Assembly (NCBI RefSeq): GCF_002387245.1
Contig: NZ_DGLD01000006.1
Span: 62,001-126,000, forward strand
Source of the DNA: Brevundimonas sp. UBA4553
GTDB lineage: Bacteria > Pseudomonadota > Alphaproteobacteria > Caulobacterales > Caulobacteraceae
Reading direction: 5' to 3'
DNA: 64,000 bases
In this document: positions 60,415 through 64,000 of the stretch, piece after piece
How the letters are laid out: each line of letters starts with the position of its first letter
Numbering within the stretch: position 1 is the first letter of the stretch
Position numbers and translations under genes: made by a program
The notes under the pieces: generated by a model
Told to the model about the DNA's origin: nothing
Databases searched by the model: none
Seen by the model: the letters and a program-made list of their open reading frames with translations, nothing else

Positions 60415-62244
60415 CTATTTGAGCGGCAGGGCCGTGCGGATCGAAAGTTCCTTCAACTGCTTGTCGGCAGCCTCGGCCGGTGCGCTCATCAGCAAGTCCT
60501 GGCCCTGTTGGTTCAGCGGGAAGGCGATGACTTCACGAATAGCCGTCTGGTTGGCCAGCAGCATGACGATGCGGTCGATGCCGGGAGCCAGACCGCCGTG
60601 CGGCGGGGCGCCGAAGCGGAAGGCGTTCAGCATGCCGCCGAACTGCTCCTCAACCACCGCGGCGTCGTAGCCTGCGATCTCGAAGGCCTTGAGCATGATC
60701 TCGGCCTTGTGGTTCCGGATTGCGCCGGAGCACAGCTCATAGCCGTTGCAGACGATGTCATACTGATAGGCGCGGATGGTCAGCGGATCCTGGGTCTCCA
60801 GAGCCTCCAGACCGCCTTGCGGCATCGAGAACGGGTTGTGGCTGAAATCGACCTTCTTTTCTTCTTCCGACCATTCGAACATCGGGAAGTCGACGATCCA
60901 GCAGAATTTGAACTGCTCTTCGTCGACCAGCTTCAGCTCGGTACCGACGCGGGTGCGGGCCAGGCCGGCGAACTTGGCGAAGACCGACGGCAGACCGGCG
61001 GTGAAGAAAGCGGCGTCGCCCTTGCCCAGACCAAGGGAGGTCATCAGGGCCTCGGTGGGCTCCTGTCCCAGGTTCTTGGCGATAGGACCGCCCCAGGCCT
61101 GCTGATCGTCTGACCAGAAGATGTAGCCAAGGCCCGGCTGGCCCTCGCCCTGCGCCCAGGAATTCATGCGATCGCAGAAGGCGCGAGAACCGCCGGTCGG
61201 CGCCGGAATGGCCCAGACGGCGTTCTTTTCATCAGCGCCAAGGATCTTGGCGAACAGGCCGAAGCCGCCATTGCGGAAGTGATCGGACACGTCCTGCATC
61301 TTGATCGGGTTCCGCAGGTCCGGCTTGTCCGAGCCATACCACTTCATCGACTGCGCGAAGGTGAGACGCTCGAAGCCCTTGTGCTCGAACGTGTCGCCGA
61401 AATCGTTCGTGAAGGTGTGGACGCCGTCGATCGGCGACACAGGCTTGCCCTCGCCGAACTCGTTGAAGACGCCGTTCATCAGCGGCTCAATGGCGGCGAA
61501 GACGTCTTCCTGCGTCACGAAGCTCATCTCGACGTCGAGCTGATAGAATTCCAGCGAACGGTCGGCGCGCAGGTCTTCGTCGCGGAAGCAAGGCGCGATC
61601 TGGAAGTAGCGGTCGAAGCCCGAGACCATCAGCAGTTGCTTGAACTGCTGCGGAGCCTGCGGCAGGGCGTAGAACTTGCCCGGGTGCATACGCGACGGCA
61701 CCAGGAAGTCGCGCGCGCCTTCCGGAGACGAGGCGGTCAGGATCGGAGTCTGGTATTCAAGGAAGCCCTGCTCGACCATGCGCTGACGGATCGAGTGGAT
61801 CACCTTGGAGCGCAGGACGATGTTCTTGTGCAGGGTCTCGCGACGCAGGTCGAGGAAGCGGTTCTTGAGACGGATCTCTTCCGGGTACTCCGGCTCGCCG
61901 AAGACCGGCAGGGGCAGTTCCGCAGCTTCCGACAGGACTTCGACCGACAGGACACGCACTTCGATCTCGCCGGTGGGCAGGTTGGCGTTGGTGGTTTCGG
62001 CCGAGCGGCTGACCACTTCGCCGTCGATCTTGATGACGCTTTCAGCGCGCAGGCGCTCGACGGCGTCAAAGCCGGGCGTCTCGGGGTGCAGCACCAACTG
62101 GGTCAGGCCATAGTGGTCGCGCAGGTCGATGAACAGCAGACCGCCGTGGTCGCGTTTGCGGTGAACCCAGCCGGACAGACGAACATTCGCGCCCGCATCC
62201 GTCGAACGGAGGGCGCCGCAAGTGTGGGTGCGATAGGCGTGCAT
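60415..62244 (-). CDS. aspS: Aspartyl-tRNA synthetase
   Basis: A 609-residue class IIb synthetase with an N-terminal OB anticodon domain (VRLSGWVHRKRDHGGLLFIDLRDHYG), the FLDLRRE segment, class II motif 2 near FRDEDLRADRSLEFYQLD, the GAD insertion typical of bacterial AspRS, and motif 3 GGLAPGIDRIVML. It ligates Asp to tRNA-Asp; discrimination against tRNA-Asn cannot be told. ATG 62244 is used. Confidence 0.95.
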   Translation of the reverse strand: MHAYRTHTCGALRSTDAGANVRLSGWVHRKRDHGGLLFIDLRDHYGLTQLVLHPETPGFDAVERLRAESVIKIDGEVVSRSAETTNANLPTGEIEVRVLSVEVLSEAAELPLPVFGEPEYPEEIRLKNRFLDLRRETLHKNIVLRSKVIHSIRQRMVEQGFLEYQTPILTASSPEGARDFLVPSRMHPGKFYALPQAPQQFKQLLMVSGFDRYFQIAPCFRDEDLRADRSLEFYQLDVEMSFVTQEDVFAAIEPLMNGVFNEFGEGKPVSPIDGVHTFTNDFGDTFEHKGFERLTFAQSMKWYGSDKPDLRNPIKMQDVSDHFRNGGFGLFAKILGADEKNAVWAIPAPTGGSRAFCDRMNSWAQGEGQPGLGYIFWSDDQQAWGGPIAKNLGQEPTEALMTSLGLGKGDAAFFTAGLPSVFAKFAGLARTRVGTELKLVDEEQFKFCWIVDFPMFEWSEEEKKVDFSHNPFSMPQGGLEALETQDPLTIRAYQYDIVCNGYELCSGAIRNHKAEIMLKAFEIAGYDAAVVEEQFGGMLNAFRFGAPPHGGLAPGIDRIVMLLANQTAIREVIAFPLNQQGQDLLMSAPAEAADKQLKELSIRTALPLK

Positions 62245-62290
62245 GATCGGATATCGTCTGAAAACGGCTGCGGAACAGCGTGAATTAGGA

Positions 62291-62315
62291 GGGGCGAAAG
62301 GCCCATCATCGCCCC
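62291..62315 (-). other. Hairpin in the aspS 5' leader
   Basis: GGGGCGA (62291-62297) and TCGCCCC (62309-62315) pair with an 11-base loop, 47 bases before the aspS start. It could be part of the aspS leader; T-boxes are not used by this group. Confidence 0.4.
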
Positions 62316-62336
62316 GGAAAGTCAAGGCTGGCGGCT

Positions 62337-62386
62337 AAATCCACAGCGCCGCACGGTTGTCCACCGTCGCCCGGAACCTGTTCACA
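62337..62386 (+). promoter_or_regulatory. Three phased DnaA-box-like sites upstream of hdaA
   Basis: AAATCCACA (62337-62345), TTGTCCACC (62357-62365) and CTGTTCACA (62378-62386) match TTATCCACA in 7, 7 and 6 of 9 positions. Their starts are 20 and 21 bases apart, about two helical turns each, so all would face the same side of the helix. They lie 33-82 bases before the hdaA start. In Caulobacter, hdaA transcription is directly activated by DnaA, which fits. Confidence 0.6.
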
Positions 62387-62418
62387 GCGCGCTGAATGGC
62401 CTCTGCTATGGTTTGCTC

Positions 62419-63093
62419 ATGACCGCCCCCGGTTCCGACACGCTGCAACTGAGATTGCCCCTGCGACAGGAAGCGCCGCAAAGCGCGGCGGATTTCGTGG
62501 TGTCCGAATCCAATTCGGCGGCCGCTTCAGTGCTGTCGACATGGCCTGAAATGGCAGGATCCGTCCTGTCGATCTTCGGCCCGTCCGGCAGCGGCAAGAG
62601 TCACCTGGCCGCCGCCTGGGTCGAGCGGACCGGCGCCATCGCCCTTCACGGGGCGGAGGCCGCCTTGGTCGATCCACGCGAACTCGAAGGCCAGATGGTC
62701 CTGCTGGACCGAGCCCAGGACGCTGATGACGAAAGCCTGTTCCATCTGATCAACCTGACCCAGTCGGGAGGAGGCGCCCTGCTGCTGGTGTCGCGCGATC
62801 CGCCGGGCGCCTGGGCCTGCGAACTGCCCGACCTGCGCTCGCGCCTCAACGCCATTCGCACTGTGTGTCTAGATGCGCCGGACGACGCCGTTCTGGGCGC
62901 CATGCTCAAACGCGCGTTCGCCACCCGCAACATCACGCCGGGCGACGAGGTCATCGACTATCTGGCCCGTCGCATCGACCGCTCGGCCGACGCTGTCGAG
63001 CACATCGTCGACCGGCTGGATGCCTGCCACCGTCCGGTCACCCGCGTTCTGGCCCGACAGGTTCTGGGCGACAGCGACGAACTGTCTGACTGA
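62419..63093 (+). CDS. hdaA: HdaA, replication initiation regulator (DnaA-like ATPase)
   Basis: A 224-residue AAA+ protein of the DnaA/Hda family. The N-terminal QLRLPL (about 8-13) is the sliding-clamp binding motif of Hda proteins. Walker A is GPSGSGKSH (about 54-62), with LDRAQ as the Walker B region; there is no DnaA DNA-binding domain. HdaA with the clamp stimulates ATP hydrolysis by DnaA so that replication fires once per cycle. Start at ATG 62419 rather than TTG 62413. ppk follows on the same strand. Confidence 0.92.
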   Translation: MTAPGSDTLQLRLPLRQEAPQSAADFVVSESNSAAASVLSTWPEMAGSVLSIFGPSGSGKSHLAAAWVERTGAIALHGAEAALVDPRELEGQMVLLDRAQDADDESLFHLINLTQSGGGALLLVSRDPPGAWACELPDLRSRLNAIRTVCLDAPDDAVLGAMLKRAFATRNITPGDEVIDYLARRIDRSADAVEHIVDRLDACHRPVTRVLARQVLGDSDELSD

Positions 63094-63144
63094 TAAGGTC
63101 ATATCGCGGTTGCAGCCGTCACAGGCCCGCGCGACAACAGTCAG

Positions 63145-64000
63145 ATGACCGAAATCGCGCCCATCGCCGTCGACACCACCGGAGAGGAAGTCCCCTCCTC
63201 GCGCGCCCCGCAGTTGGAGCTGTCCGAAGCGCTGATGGCCTCGCCCGAACGCTTCATCAATCGCGAACTGTCCTGGCTGGCCTTCAACGGCCGCGTGCTG
63301 GAAGAAGCTGCGAACGAGGGCCACCCCCTGCTGGAACGGGTTCGCTTCCTGTCGATCTCGGCCAACAATCTGGACGAGTTCTTCATGACGCGCGTGGCGG
63401 GTCTGAAAGGCCAGGTTCGCGAGCGGGTCCGTGTCGTCTCGCCTGACGGCCTGACGCCCGCTGAACAACTGGATCAGGTCAATGCCGCAGCTGGGGGCCT
63501 GATGGCCGAGCAGCAGCGTCGCTGGCGGGTTCTGCGCAAGGAGATGGCCACCGCCGGAATCGAGGTCGTCGAAGGCTCAAAGATCACGCGCACCGAGCGC
63601 GAGCGGCTGGAACCCGAGTTCCTGAATCAGTTGTTCGCCGTGTTGACGCCCATGGCGATCGACCCCGCCCACCCCTTCCCCTTTCTGCCTAACCTCGGCT
63701 TCTCGCTGGCGCTGAAGCTGCGACGGAACAGCGACAACCGCGTGCTCTACGCTCTGGTGCCGGTGCCGACTCAGGTGCGGCGTTTCTGGGCTCTGGCGAC
63801 AGACGGCCGCTCTGCGCCGGGCCGCAAGCGGTTCGTCTCGCTGGAAAACCTGCTGCTGCTCTTCATTGACCACCTCTTCCCGGGCTGCGAAATCCTGGAG
63901 AAGGGTCTTTTCCGTCTCATCCGCGACTCGGACATCGAGATCGAGGAAGAGGCTGAAGACCTGGTCATGGAGTTCGAGGAGGCGTTGAAGCAGCGCCGCA
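63145..64000 (+). CDS. ppk: Polyphosphate kinase 1, N-terminal part
   Basis: The first 285 codons of a PPK1, cut by the window end. PPK1 makes polyphosphate from ATP. It shows FINRELSWLAFNGRVLEEAANEGHPLLERVRFLSISANNLDEFFMTRVAGLK, the standard start of the N-terminal domain, and later PFPFLPNLGFSLAL and RFVSLENLLLLFIDHLFPG of the head domain. The catalytic His region lies beyond the window. It lies 51 bp after hdaA, an order common in Caulobacterales. Confidence 0.94.
   Translation, partial: MTEIAPIAVDTTGEEVPSSRAPQLELSEALMASPERFINRELSWLAFNGRVLEEAANEGHPLLERVRFLSISANNLDEFFMTRVAGLKGQVRERVRVVSPDGLTPAEQLDQVNAAAGGLMAEQQRRWRVLRKEMATAGIEVVEGSKITRTERERLEPEFLNQLFAVLTPMAIDPAHPFPFLPNLGFSLALKLRRNSDNRVLYALVPVPTQVRRFWALATDGRSAPGRKRFVSLENLLLLFIDHLFPGCEILEKGLFRLIRDSDIEIEEEAEDLVMEFEEALKQRR

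Overview
The window is high-GC, densely packed chromosomal DNA from an alphaproteobacterium of the order Caulobacterales, most like Brevundimonas. The evidence is a close MipZ division-site ATPase, HdaA, a Mg-type HemB, a class II DAHP synthase, a Caulobacter-type RNase E with a Trp-containing C-terminal tip, an NDUFA12 complex I protein, and the stop/start overlaps (ATGA, GTGA, TTGA) typical of the group. I see no tRNA, rRNA, insertion sequence, prophage or CRISPR array. About 63 protein genes are supported; the first (fumC) and last (ppk) run off the edges.

Layout. 1-4.6 kb: end of fumC with a strong terminator, a GST, small DUF proteins, an EamA exporter, an envelope cluster (YbaY-like lipoprotein, ribbon-helix-helix protein, SIMPL protein) and two related single-pass micro-proteins. 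4.7-11.4 kb: UvrD/PcrA helicase, parE, a REP-like palindrome, then J-domain protein, mipZ and a SPOR lipoprotein. 11.4-14.5 kb: aromatic amino acid genes on the minus strand (class II DAHP synthase, prephenate dehydratase without an ACT domain, chorismate mutase). Between the last two lies a short leader ORF with 8 Phe/Tyr codons in 12, a probable attenuator. 14.5-22 kb: two valine-catabolism genes, hemB, flavin reductase, motB, bpt, htpX and lemA. 22-28.4 kb: parC, a nitronate monooxygenase, a DipZ-type thiol-disulfide protein, recO and a SnoaL-like protein.

28.5-40.4 kb: a VOC protein, a CoA-transferase and a serine hydrolase, then the long minus-strand housekeeping series rpoZ-rsh-LOG-pyrE-pdxJ-acpS-lepB-rnc-era, preceded by a cupin gene. 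40.4-48.8 kb: folK, a NYN protein, a type 5-like uracil-DNA glycosylase, amidase, rne with a long leader, a BepA-like protease and a DsbA-like protein. 48.8-56 kb: a TPR protein, thiG/thiS, aroQ-accB-accC-aat, and DUF2155/NDUFA12. 56-60.3 kb is the least conventional stretch: a protein resembling class II ribonucleotide reductase but missing its catalytic half, interrupted by one in-frame TGA before its TSCPD/zinc-ribbon end, followed by two secreted pentapeptide-repeat proteins with a shared cysteine signature. 60.4-64 kb: aspS, hdaA behind three phased DnaA-box-like sites, and the start of ppk.

Most of the window is core metabolism and information processing. The best candidates for new biology are the Phe/Tyr leader peptide, the ribonucleotide-reductase-derived gene with its in-frame stop, and the paired pentapeptide proteins. 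The probable DnaA control of hdaA fits a loop already known in Caulobacter.
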